Below, in pieces: positions 1-5,156 of a DNA stretch of 5,511 bases (position 1 is the first letter of the stretch; each line of letters opens with the position of its first letter). The notes beneath the pieces are model-generated. The model made no database searches. It was not told where the DNA came from and worked only from the letters and a program-made list of their open reading frames with translations. Origin of the DNA: an uncultured Moraxella sp. (lineage in GTDB: Bacteria > Pseudomonadota > Gammaproteobacteria > Pseudomonadales > Moraxellaceae). The translations under genes were made by a program, and so were the position numbers. Where the stretch lies: positions 1 through 5,511 of the forward strand of contig CAKMOY010000161.1 in NCBI GenBank assembly GCA_927911235.1. The letters are read 5' to 3'.

Positions 1-143
1 AAAACCAAAGTTTTTATATGTTGGCAAGCAATCATCTTATCCGTGAAAAACGCAAAGCCGAAGCCGAACGTAAAGCCAGACAAGCACTTTATAACCAACT
101 ACCTTGGTACAAAAAAATTGCTTACAATATCAATGTAAAATAA
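1..143 (+). CDS. C-terminal fragment of an unidentified protein
   Basis: An open frame enters from the left edge and ends at TAA 141-143, leaving about 46 residues. The visible tail has a strongly charged, probably helical stretch rich in Lys, Arg, Glu and Ala (REKRKAEAERKARQ), then an aromatic/basic end (LPWYKKIAYNINVK). An internal ATG at 18-20 has no ribosome binding site in front of it, so I read this as the end of a longer gene rather than a small gene. The basic amphipathic tail would suit a cytoplasmic extension of a membrane protein or a nucleic-acid-binding end, but I do not recognise the family. No clear terminator follows. Confidence 0.55.
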   Translation, partial: NQSFYMLASNHLIREKRKAEAERKARQALYNQLPWYKKIAYNINVK

Positions 144-182
144 ATTCTTATCAAGAGACTGGTTCTGTCATCAAAAATAGTT

Positions 183-188
183 TATAAT
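183..188 (+). promoter_or_regulatory. Possible -10 box for the 76-aa gene
   Basis: A perfect TATAAT lies 33 bp before the preferred ATG at 221. No good -35 hexamer stands 16-18 bp upstream, so the promoter is tentative. A transcript starting near 195 would leave little or no leader before the ATGs at 200 and 203, which favours translation from 221. Confidence 0.35.
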
Positions 189-220
189 TCCACATTAATA
201 TGATGATTATAGGCAAAACC

Positions 221-451
221 ATGTCATTATCAAAACGAGAACAAGTCGCTTTACAACTGTTGTCAACCTTATTAACACAAAACAAACCGAACGCCATGGC
301 AGAAGCATTTGCCTTGGCAGATGAGTTTTTGATGGTAAGCGACCAAACCAACCCAAATCTACAACCCACCCTGCCAAAAAACGAGCAAAACCCAGCTACA
401 TCAACCACGCCAAAAAAATTTCAAATCATCAGTCCAGTTACCGAAAAATAA
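221..451 (+). CDS. Small hypothetical protein, 76 aa
   Basis: I do not recognise this protein. The first ~40 residues are helical and amphipathic (starting MSLSKREQVALQLL) and contain an Ala/Leu-rich stretch (AMAEAFALADEFL). The last ~35 are low-complexity, rich in Pro, Asn, Thr and Lys, and probably disordered. There are no cysteines, signal peptide or membrane segment. In-frame ATGs also occur at 200 and 203. I prefer 221 because an AGG at 211-213 is well spaced from it and a TATAAT at 183-188 would start the transcript too close to 200. The composition matches neighbouring genes. It sits between an unidentified gene and the iron-storage locus, with its own possible promoter, so no functional link can be drawn. 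A regulatory or adaptor role is only a guess. Confidence 0.6.
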   Translation: MSLSKREQVALQLLSTLLTQNKPNAMAEAFALADEFLMVSDQTNPNLQPTLPKNEQNPATSTTPKKFQIISPVTEK

Positions 452-498
452 ACATGGTAAAATATTGCTAGCTTTTTGTAAATAAACTTAAAAACTGC

Positions 499-527
499 TT
501 GCAAATAATAACAATTATCATTATTAT
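499..527 (+). promoter_or_regulatory. Predicted sigma-70 promoter of bfd
   Basis: TTGCAA (499-504, 4/6 to consensus) and TATTAT (522-527, 5/6) are separated by exactly 17 bp. The transcript would start near 534, about 30 nt before the bfd ATG at 564. The spacer and -10 region are covered by a Fur-box-like sequence, the usual arrangement for iron repression by occlusion. Confidence 0.55.
507..525 (+). promoter_or_regulatory. Predicted Fur box over the bfd promoter
   Basis: The 19-mer AATAACAATTATCATTATT matches the classic Fur consensus GATAATGATAATCATTATC at 14 of 19 positions by my count, with an unbroken match over ATCATTAT. It lies between the -35 and -10 boxes of the predicted bfd promoter. 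Iron-loaded Fur would be expected to block transcription here. This fits Bfd, which mobilises stored iron and is induced by iron starvation in other bacteria. The region is AT-rich, which raises the chance of spurious matches. Confidence 0.55.
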
Positions 528-563
528 AACACTTAATCAATTTGTAAAATTGGAATGATAGCC

Positions 564-770
564 ATGTTTGTCTGTATTTGTAATGCTGTAAAAGATACCG
601 AAATTAGTAAAGCCATCGCAGAAGGGCATAATACCATTGACGCTTTAAAACAAGAGCTTGATGTCGCAACGTGCTGTGGCGGTTGTCAACCTGTTGTTGA
701 ATCCATGATTGAAGAATACGCCAACAAATTTATCCAACTTAATCCAAAATTATTTAAAGAAGTCGCCTAA
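564..770 (+). CDS. bfd: Bacterioferritin-associated ferredoxin (Bfd)
   Basis: A 68-residue [2Fe-2S] protein of the BFD/Fer2_BFD family. In the characterised system it docks on bacterioferritin near the haem and passes electrons inward, reducing the ferric core so iron is released to the cytosol. The family's four cluster ligands are present: Cys4 and Cys6 in the N-terminal VCICN, and Cys38 and Cys41 in TCCGGC; Cys37 is an extra cysteine. Length and ligand spacing match E. coli Bfd (C-x-C near residue 4, C-x2-C near 38). I chose ATG 564 over the in-frame ATG 555 because family members begin Met-aromatic/hydrophobic-Val-Cys and GGA at 552-554 is spaced correctly. After the last cysteine there is a helical tail of about 27 residues ending KLFKEVA. 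The gene lies 244 bp upstream of two bacterioferritin genes, its expected partners, behind a promoter with a probable Fur box. Confidence 0.93.
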   Translation: MFVCICNAVKDTEISKAIAEGHNTIDALKQELDVATCCGGCQPVVESMIEEYANKFIQLNPKLFKEVA

Positions 771-785
771 TTTTCTTTATTTTTT
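756..785 (+). terminator. Weak candidate terminator at the end of bfd
   Basis: AAAGAA (756-761) can pair with TTCTTT (773-778), plus one G-U pair inside, and a run of six T follows (780-785). The stem is short, AT-rich and begins inside the bfd coding end. It might let some transcription through to bfrA. Confidence 0.25.
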
Positions 786-818
786 AAATTTTAATGCAAA
801 TAAAAACAATTATTGATT

Positions 819-851
819 GTGATATTGTTTTGTAAAACTTAACAATATCAC
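819..851 (+). repeat. Perfect 11-bp inverted repeat in the bfd-bfrA gap
   Basis: GTGATATTGTT (819-829) and AACAATATCAC (841-851) are exact reverse complements around an 11-nt centre. No T-run follows on either strand, so it does not look like a terminator. It lies about 50 bp after bfd and about 130 bp before the bfrA start. It could be a protein-binding dyad or an RNA hairpin if bfd transcription continues. A second pairing, AAAACAAT (803-810) with ATTGTTTT (824-831), overlaps the left arm and would exclude it. Confidence 0.6.
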
Positions 852-864
852 TAAAAAACCGAAG

Positions 865-883
865 TAAAATGATAATAGTTTTT
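865..883 (+). promoter_or_regulatory. Weaker Fur-box-like site upstream of bfrA
   Basis: The 19-mer beginning TAAAATGATAAT matches the Fur consensus at about 13 of 19 positions, with a continuous AATGATAAT core but a poor right half. It is about 65 bp upstream of the bfrA -35 box, too far for simple promoter occlusion. AT-rich DNA gives such matches by chance, so this is tentative. Confidence 0.25.
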
Positions 884-915
884 ATTTGTTTTTCAAAACA
901 TTTTTCACATATTAA

Positions 916-942
916 TTGATTAAATTAAATATTTTTAATCAA
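916..942 (+). repeat. Perfect 9-bp inverted repeat just upstream of the bfrA promoter
   Basis: TTGATTAAA (916-924) and TTTAATCAA (934-942) are exact reverse complements around a 9-nt centre. The dyad ends 5 bp before the predicted -35 box of bfrA, a position typical of an activator or operator site. The TTGAT/ATCAA ends recall FNR/CRP half-sites, but they are 17 bp apart instead of 4, so it is not a standard FNR site. Confidence 0.5.
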
Positions 943-947
943 AACCC

Positions 948-976
948 TTGTTTTTATCCAAAAAATGCCATATAAT
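948..976 (+). promoter_or_regulatory. Predicted sigma-70 promoter of bfrA-bfrB
   Basis: A perfect TATAAT (971-976) stands 17 bp after TTGTTT (948-953, 3/6 to the -35 consensus). The start point would be near 983, giving a leader of about 32 nt before the bfrA ATG at 1015, with TGGAG at 1005-1009 as ribosome binding site. No second promoter is evident in the 51-bp bfrA-bfrB gap, so this one probably serves both genes. Confidence 0.6.
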
Positions 977-1014
977 AGTGGCTCAATTATGTTTTAAACC
1001 ATTTTGGAGCAACT

Positions 1015-1491
1015 ATGAAAGGCAGTCAAAAAGTTATTGATTATTTAAATTTTCTAATCAGTGGTGAGCTTGGTGCAAGAGACCAATACTTTATCCACGC
1101 TCAAATGTATCACGAATGGCATTACAACAAATTGCACGCACGTATTCATCACGAAATGGAAGAAGAAACTGACCACGCTCGTGCTTTGATTAACCGTGTG
1201 TTAATGCTTGAAGGTACGCCAAATATGAAAGTGGCGGATATCAATATCGGTGCAGACGTGCCATCTATGCTAAAATCTGACCTTGCGTTGGAATACAGCG
1301 TTCGCCAACATTTAAAAGACGGTATCAAACTGTGTGAAGAAGAGCAAGACTATGTAACTCGTGAGATTTTGGTTGCTCAATTGGTGGATACTGAAGAAGA
1401 CCACGCACATTGGTTAGAGCAACAATTGGGCTTAATTGAAATGATTGGCTTGCCAAATTATTTACAATCACAATTGGGTGATGTGGAATAA
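1015..1491 (+). CDS. bfrA: Bacterioferritin, ferroxidase (alpha-type) subunit
   Basis: A 158-residue four-helix bacterioferritin subunit, the same length as E. coli Bfr and alignable to it throughout ([12 protein letters not shown] start, EGTPN, LPNYLQ near the end). The protein builds hollow 24-mers that oxidise Fe(II) and store ferric mineral in the cytoplasm. All six dinuclear ferroxidase ligands are present: Glu18, Glu51, His54, Glu93 (Glu94 in E. coli; one-residue gap before it), Glu127 and His130. The haem-binding Met52 of E. coli is replaced by Thr52 in the local sequence EEETDHA. This subunit should therefore oxidise iron but not ligate haem alone. The region around residues 33-54 is unusually rich in His and Glu. 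ATG 1015 has a TGGAG ribosome binding site 5 nt upstream. The gene is followed after 51 bp by bfrB, whose defects are the mirror image, so the two probably co-assemble, as known for paired bacterioferritins in Neisseria and some pseudomonads. Confidence 0.93.
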   Translation: MKGSQKVIDYLNFLISGELGARDQYFIHAQMYHEWHYNKLHARIHHEMEEETDHARALINRVLMLEGTPNMKVADINIGADVPSMLKSDLALEYSVRQHLKDGIKLCEEEQDYVTREILVAQLVDTEEDHAHWLEQQLGLIEMIGLPNYLQSQLGDVE

Positions 1492-1542
1492 TTTAATATT
1501 TCTTGATTCATTTGTTTATAAAAATAAATAAAAAGGTGTGCT

Positions 1543-2013
1543 ATGAAAGCAGAAAAAGCCGTTATTAAAGTGTTAAATCAAGCACTTGGGCAAGCGTTAA
1601 TCGCTATCAATCAATATTTTTTACACGCTCGTGTGTTAAAAAACTGGGGTGTGGAAGAGCTGAATGACAAACTTTATCATCAATCAATCCATGAGATGAA
1701 ATGGGCCGATGAGTTGATTGAGCGTATTTTAATCCTTGAAGGTTTGCCAAATTTGCAAGAGCTTGGCAAGTTACTCATCGGTGAAAATGTGGCGGAAATT
1801 TTGGATTGCGATTTAAAATTGGAATACCAAAAAACTGAAATTTTGAAAAACGCCATTACCGTGTGTGAAGAAAACGAAGATTATGTTTCTCGTAAATTAT
1901 TGGTCAAATTAAAAGATGGTAGCGAAGAACATATTGACTGGTTAGAAACGCAACAAGAGTTGATTGAAAGCATGAACTTGGAAAATTATATCCAAAGCAT
2001 GATGGACGACTAA
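1543..2013 (+). CDS. bfrB: Bacterioferritin, haem-binding (beta-type) subunit
   Basis: A 156-residue bacterioferritin subunit, close to E. coli Bfr over the N-terminal half (INQYFLHAR, NWG, ERIL, EGLPNLQ). The haem ligand Met52 is kept in HEMKWAD. Against E. coli numbering, three of six ferroxidase ligands are changed: Glu18 to Ala, His54 to Trp and Glu127 to Ser; Glu51, Glu94 and His130 remain. This subunit probably binds haem at the two-fold subunit interface but cannot form a normal di-iron centre. Haem is the route by which Bfd-derived electrons reach the core, so in a mixed shell this subunit would serve iron release while BfrA serves uptake. ATG 1543 is preceded by AAGGTG (1533-1538), and the gene is probably co-transcribed with bfrA. 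Transcription ends at a strong hairpin 28 bp after the stop. Assignment as bacterioferritin is firm; catalytic inactivity is inferred from the residues. Confidence 0.93.
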   Translation: MKAEKAVIKVLNQALGQALIAINQYFLHARVLKNWGVEELNDKLYHQSIHEMKWADELIERILILEGLPNLQELGKLLIGENVAEILDCDLKLEYQKTEILKNAITVCEENEDYVSRKLLVKLKDGSEEHIDWLETQQELIESMNLENYIQSMMDD

Positions 2014-2041
2014 ACCTTAAAAATATAGTTGCCAAATGATG

Positions 2042-2078
2042 AAACCCTGTTAAACTATTGTTTAATAGGGTTTTATTT
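2042..2078 (+). terminator. Strong intrinsic terminator after bfrB
   Basis: A 14-bp stem pairs 2042-2055 (AAACCCTGTTAAAC) with 2060-2073 (GTTTAATAGGGTTT), with one G-U pair and a TATT loop, followed by a T-rich tail (TTTTATTT from 2071). It ends the bfrA-bfrB transcript and sits only about 20 bp before the pdxA start, so pdxA is probably transcribed separately. Confidence 0.85.
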
Positions 2079-2096
2079 CGGGTTGAGAAATTTTAC

Positions 2097-3159
2097 ATGA
2101 AAAAATTACCACTTTTGATAACTACGGGTGAGCCAGCGGGTATTGGCATGGATATTGTGTTGATGTTGGCGGATAAACAAAAATTTGCCAATTTTAACCG
2201 AAAAATCATTATTTTGGCGGATATAAAAGCGATGCAACAACAACAAAATCAGTTGCAACGACAAAATAGCCTAAGCAAAGATATTCAGCTTTATCAATTA
2301 AATCATCAGGCAACATCGGTTGATACAATTTATCAAGATTTTGATAATATTTTAAATTTTTACAAAGATTGATTGTTTAAATATTCTTCATATTGCTACT
2401 AAAAAAACGGTGATAGCAGGGCAATTGACCGATGAAAATGCCGAGATGGTATTGTCGCAGTTACAATTGGCTCATGAATTGGCATTTTGTCAAAAAGTGG
2501 CAGGCATTGTTACTGCACCCTTACATAAATCGGTGATTATGAAAATCAAACCTGATTTTATGGGACATACCGAATTTTTTATGGAACAATCGAGGCTTGA
2601 TAAAGTGGTGATGATGTTGGCAAATTCGGCGATGAAGGTGGCGTTGGTAACAACACATTTGCCGTTGCGTGATGTACCCAATGCGATTAGCAAAGATGAA
2701 GTGCAAAAAACGGTTGATATTGTGTTGACAGATTGTCAAAATAAGTTTGGTTTAACAAATCCTAGAATTTTGGTGTGTGGGTTAAATCCACACGCAGGGG
2801 AGAGCGGTTATTTAGGACGAGAAGAAATAGATATTATTAATCCTGTTTTAAAACAGTATCAAGGCAAAGGCATTGATATTAGTCTTGCGATGCCAGCTGA
2901 TACGTTATTTACCCAAAAATATTTGGCAAATTGTGATGTGGTGATTGCCATGTATCATGACCAAGGGCTTGCACCGCTCAAATCACATGGTTTTGGTGAA
3001 ACGGTGAATATTACGCTTGGGCTACCTTATATTCGCACATCGGTAGACCATGGCACAGCGTTGGATTTGGCAGGGACAGGTCGGGCGAGTGTGGATAGTT
3101 TGTATCAGGCAATTTTGTATGCTGATGATATGGCAAATCGTGCGTTGATAGATTGCTAA
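2097..3159 (+). pseudogene. pdxA: 4-hydroxythreonine-4-phosphate dehydrogenase, frameshifted
   Basis: PdxA oxidises 4-phosphohydroxy-L-threonine with NAD in the DXP-dependent pyridoxal phosphate pathway; the product is used by PdxJ. The gene is in two frames. The first runs from ATG 2097 (MKKLPLLITTGEPAGIG, the family's N-terminal signature) to TGA 2370-2372. The second carries the rest, open from about 2356 and recognisable from IAGQLTDEN to TAA 3157-3159. Metal ligands known for PdxA are present in the second part: His in TTHLPLRD, NPHAGE and MYHDQG. MGHTEFF and IRTSVDHGTALDLAG are also typical. The break falls at a tandem GATT GATT (2367-2374). Dropping one copy joins the frames as ...YKDCLNILHI... 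and gives about 352 aa, slightly longer than the 329 of E. coli. An upstream in-frame TTG at 2058 lies in the terminator loop and is rejected as start. A possible promoter (TTGCCA 2029-2034, 16 bp, TAAACT 2051-2056) overlaps that terminator. Pseudogene, slippage variant and sequencing error all remain possible. Confidence 0.85.
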
Positions 3160-3165
3160 ATGATT

Positions 3166-3195
3166 TTTACGATAAAAATTGATTTAAAATATGAT
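3166..3195 (+). promoter_or_regulatory. Predicted promoter of the small lipoprotein gene
   Basis: TTTACG (3166-3171, 4/6) and TATGAT (3190-3195, 5/6) are 18 bp apart. Transcription would start near 3202, leaving about 47 nt of leader to the ATG at 3249. The -35 box begins only 7 bp after the pdxA stop. Confidence 0.4.
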
Positions 3196-3248
3196 AAAAA
3201 AATGTTAAGCTAAGCGGATTTTAAACCCAAAAATCGGAGTGTTATCCT

Positions 3249-3431
3249 ATGTCAAAAATTGCTATGTTAAGTTTATTTGTGGTGGCTTTGTCATTACAAG
3301 GTTGTGTCCATAAAATCGTAACCGTCCCTGCCAAAGTCGCTTACAAAACCACCAAAGGCGTGGTCAAAGGCACAACCAAAGTCGTCAAAGCTGTTGTTCC
3401 AGGTGGTAGCGACAAGGACAAAAATGACTAA
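3249..3431 (+). CDS. Small lipoprotein, 60 aa
   Basis: The N-terminus is a lipoprotein signal peptide: a short basic start (MSK), a hydrophobic stretch at residues 4-16, and a lipobox LQGC with the lipidated cysteine at position 19. The mature part is only 42 residues. It has a Val/Lys/Thr-rich core with a repeated pattern (KTTKGVVKGTTKVVKAVV) and ends in an acidic, charged tail (GGSDKDKND). Residue +2 is Val, not Asp, so an outer-membrane location is favoured under the E. coli sorting rule. It resembles, from memory, a short lipoprotein family common in Acinetobacter and relatives (NCBI NF038104-like); I cannot verify this and its function is unknown. GGAG at 3236-3239 is correctly spaced for ATG 3249. 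The stop TAA (3429-3431) overlaps the stop of the convergent folM-like gene. Confidence 0.82.
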   Translation: MSKIAMLSLFVVALSLQGCVHKIVTVPAKVAYKTTKGVVKGTTKVVKAVVPGGSDKDKND

Positions 3432-4219
3432 GAACCTGCCATAGTCAAACTACGCCCACCATCAATAGCCAATATTTGTCCAGTAATATAATTTGCCGAT
3501 GCCAAAAATATCACCGCATCAGCGATATCTTTGGGTGTACCGATAGATTGTAGCGGAATACTTTGGCAAATACTGGCAATTTGACACTCGCTTAAGGCTT
3601 GCTCCGTGTCATGCTCTGGTAAAATATTGACACCGGGGGCGACACCATTTACACGCACATGCGGGGCAAGCTCCAACGCAAGCGACTGCACCAACATCTG
3701 ATGAGCGGATTTTGCCATATTGTAAACCGTATAGCCCAAAAAAGGTCTGGCATTGGCATGAATGTCCAAGATACTGACAATCGCTCCATTCGTTTGTTGC
3801 AAATTTTTGGCAAAGAATTGGCTCAAAAATAACGGTGCTTGAGCATTTGAACTCATCAAATTATGCCAATCTTTATCACAAATTTTGCCAAAAACAGTTG
3901 GATAAAACCGTGAAGCATTGTGTACCAACACATCAATCCGACTAAAACACGCCATCACATCATCACAAAACTTTGCCAGTTCGTGAGCATTTTCAAGGTT
4001 GGCATTCACGCATTTGGCAGAATTTGGGCGGATTTGGTTACAGCTGTTTGCCAGTTCTAGGGCTTCAGTTTTGCTTTGATGGTAATGAATGATGACATCA
4101 AACCCATTTTCATGAAAGGCTTGCACAATTGCCTTGCCAATCCTTTTTGCACCGCCTGTAACGCAAACGACTTTTTTGCTTTGATAATGTCTATTTTGAT
4201 GATGATTGTTTGGTTGCAT
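3428..4219 (-). CDS. folM: Pteridine reductase / FolM-like short-chain dehydrogenase
   Basis: A 263-residue classical-fold short-chain dehydrogenase. The N-terminal Rossmann motif TGGAKRIG (residues 21-28) has the basic TGxxxR form of NADPH-dependent pteridine reductases. It is followed by HYHQS (45-49), like the HYHRS of Leishmania PTR1, then NAS (101-103). The catalytic region reads LDIHANARP, then YNMAK: Asp152, Tyr166 and Lys170. Asp in place of the usual catalytic Ser is diagnostic of the PTR1/FolM group. VRVNGVAPG (188-196) and the C-terminal IDGGRSL complete the fold. The likely reaction is NADPH reduction of dihydropterin or dihydrofolate-type substrates (dihydromonapterin reductase in E. 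coli FolM); the exact substrate is inferred. Its start is supported by GGTGGA about 5 nt upstream of the ATG. About 17 residues rich in Asn, His and Gln precede the Rossmann strand. The gene lies after secB beyond a terminator with only 26 bp for a promoter, and none is obvious, so read-through may drive it. Its end overlaps the lipoprotein gene by 4 bp. Confidence 0.87.
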   Translation of the reverse strand: MQPNNHHQNRHYQSKKVVCVTGGAKRIGKAIVQAFHENGFDVIIHYHQSKTEALELANSCNQIRPNSAKCVNANLENAHELAKFCDDVMACFSRIDVLVHNASRFYPTVFGKICDKDWHNLMSSNAQAPLFLSQFFAKNLQQTNGAIVSILDIHANARPFLGYTVYNMAKSAHQMLVQSLALELAPHVRVNGVAPGVNILPEHDTEQALSECQIASICQSIPLQSIGTPKDIADAVIFLASANYITGQILAIDGGRSLTMAGS

Positions 4220-4245
4220 TTTTTTCCACCACGTATTTGCAATTT

Positions 4246-4283
4246 AAAAAAAAAGACAAATCCGCACGAATTTGTCTTTTTTT
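4246..4283 (-). terminator. Intrinsic terminator after secB, likely bidirectional
   Basis: GACAAAT (4255-4261) pairs with ATTTGTC (4270-4276). The flanking A-run (4246-4254) and T-run (4277-4283) extend the stem by seven pairs and provide a U-tract on either strand, with an 8-nt loop. It starts 14 bp after the secB stop on the minus strand. On the plus strand it is the first good terminator after the lipoprotein gene. Confidence 0.85.
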
Positions 4284-4296
4284 AACAAACTAACAA

Positions 4297-4731
4297 TTAA
4301 GTCGTTGGTTGCTCAAGGCTTTGTTGATAGGCTTGGTCAAAATTGACAGGAGCTAACAACAATTGTGGGAAACTACCACGAGTAACGATGTCGCTAATGA
4401 CTTCACGTGCATAAGGGAACAATACATTTGGACAGTACGCACCCAAAATCGCACTTAGCTGGTCTTCAGGAATGTTTTGCAACATAAAAATACCTGCTTG
4501 GTGTACTTCTGCGATAAAGGCCGTTTCGCCTGCGTTATTAGCAGTTACGTTGACGGTCAAAACGATTTGGTAGTGGTCATCGTCCAATTTTTCGGCACTG
4601 CTTGACAAATTAATGTCCAACTCAGGTTGCCACTCACGAGTAAAAACTTGTGCCCCTGGTACTTCTAATGACATATCTTTGACATAGATACGTTCTAATG
4701 CCAATTGTGGTAAATTTTGTTCATCAGCCAT
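4297..4731 (-). CDS. secB: Protein-export chaperone SecB
   Basis: A 144-residue SecB, the cytoplasmic tetrameric chaperone that holds unfolded precursors and hands them to SecA for export through SecYEG. Family landmarks are clear: [14 protein letters not shown] (residues 14-27), REWQPELDI (32-40), ETAFIAEV (69-76) with GIF at 80-82, [14 protein letters not shown] (97-110, Cys100 of the conserved YCPN), and [12 protein letters not shown] (121-132). The C-terminal tail is about 12 residues, shorter than the tail of the 155-residue E. coli protein. The ATG is preceded 5 nt upstream by a strong GAGGAG (complement of 4737-4742). It follows grxC with a 123-bp gap, as in enterobacteria. The gap holds a TGTTAA/TTAACA dyad and AT-rich sequence that could include a separate promoter. 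A terminator follows 14 bp after the stop. Confidence 0.96.
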   Translation of the reverse strand: MADEQNLPQLALERIYVKDMSLEVPGAQVFTREWQPELDINLSSSAEKLDDDHYQIVLTVNVTANNAGETAFIAEVHQAGIFMLQNIPEDQLSAILGAYCPNVLFPYAREVISDIVTRGSFPQLLLAPVNFDQAYQQSLEQPTT

Positions 4732-4760
4732 GATAGCTCCTCATAAAATCAGTTAAATAA

Positions 4761-4777
4761 TGTTAATTATTTTAACA
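4761..4777 (-). repeat. Short dyad upstream of secB
   Basis: TGTTAA (4761-4766) and TTAACA (4772-4777) form a perfect 6-bp inverted repeat with a 5-bp centre, 30-46 bp upstream of the secB start. On the minus strand TAAAAT lies inside it and could be a -10 box (4/6), though the matching -35 is poor. It is either part of a secB promoter or a small operator; AT-rich sequence makes chance likely. Confidence 0.25.
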
Positions 4778-4803
4778 CATTTAAAAATTAATAAAAAACT
4801 CAT

Positions 4804-4833
4804 TTAAAAAAATAACAACTAATCAATCAGTTA
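4804..4833 (-). terminator. Weak candidate terminator between grxC and secB
   Basis: On the minus strand AACTGA and TTAGTT pair around a TTGA loop (4817-4832, one G-U pair), followed closely by seven T (complement of 4806-4812). The stem is short and AT-rich, so it would at most partly end the grxC transcript. Confidence 0.3.
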
Positions 4834-4854
4834 GCTTGGTTTTAATCAGCTATT

Positions 4855-5118
4855 TTAACCTGCAAGCAAAGCGTCCAAACTGCCGTCACGCTCTAATTTT
4901 GCCAAATCATCAGAACCACCGATAAATTTTTCACCGATAAAAATCTGTGGTACGGTGCGGTAATTGTTGGTTTTTTGGGCAAGTGCTTGGCGTTCTTCGC
5001 TTGATATGCTTGGCATATTGATTTCGGTAAACTGCACGCCTTTATTGCTCAACAAATGTTTGGCACGAATGCAATAAGGGCAGGTTGTGGTGGTGTAAAT
5101 AGTAACAGGGACGCTCAT
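4855..5118 (-). CDS. grxC: Glutaredoxin 3
   Basis: An 87-residue single-domain glutaredoxin of the thioredoxin fold, a glutathione-dependent thiol-disulfide reductase of the cytoplasm. The dithiol active site CPYC is at Cys13-Cys16 after the first beta strand (VTIYTTTT). The cis-proline loop TVP is at residues 55-57, and the glutathione-binding GG-S-DD segment is at 67-71 (IGGSDDL). Length and motifs match bacterial GrxC, and the order rhodanese-grxC-secB matches yibN-grxC-secB in E. coli. The ATG has AAAGGA (complement of 5125-5130) 6 nt upstream. The upstream gap of 94 bp contains a 10-bp inverted repeat and no convincing promoter, so transcription may come from the rhodanese gene or from a site I cannot recognise. 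Confidence 0.95.
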   Translation of the reverse strand: MSVPVTIYTTTTCPYCIRAKHLLSNKGVQFTEINMPSISSEERQALAQKTNNYRTVPQIFIGEKFIGGSDDLAKLERDGSLDALLAG

Positions 5119-5156
5119 ATTTTTTCCTTTTTGTGTATTTAATGAATAAATAAGGG

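Noticed and set aside
151..408. Minus-strand open frame of 85 codons opposite the 76-aa gene
   Set aside because: No ribosome binding site, cysteine- and phenylalanine-rich composition without family resemblance; it is the antisense shadow of the + strand gene.
555..563. ATG 555 as the bfd start
   Set aside because: It would add three residues before the conserved Met-x-Val-Cys start, and the ribosome binding site spacing favours 564.
916..942. FNR/CRP-type binding site
   Set aside because: TTGAT and ATCAA are present, but 17 bp apart rather than the required 4.
2058..2096. TTG at 2058 as an upstream start for pdxA
   Set aside because: It sits in the loop of the bfrB terminator with no ribosome binding site; ATG 2097 begins the family-typical N-terminus.
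2490..2739. Two minus-strand open frames inside pdxA
   Set aside because: They lie opposite clearly conserved PdxA sequence and have unnatural composition.
3163..3179. Terminator hairpin ATTTTTA-CGA-TAAAAAT after pdxA
   Set aside because: The stem is entirely A-T, no T-run follows, and it overlaps the likely -35 of the next gene.
4057..4285. Open frames on both strands around the start of folM
   Set aside because: The + frame is antisense to the Rossmann region and the other - frame is a shifted reading of the same gene; neither shows a family pattern.
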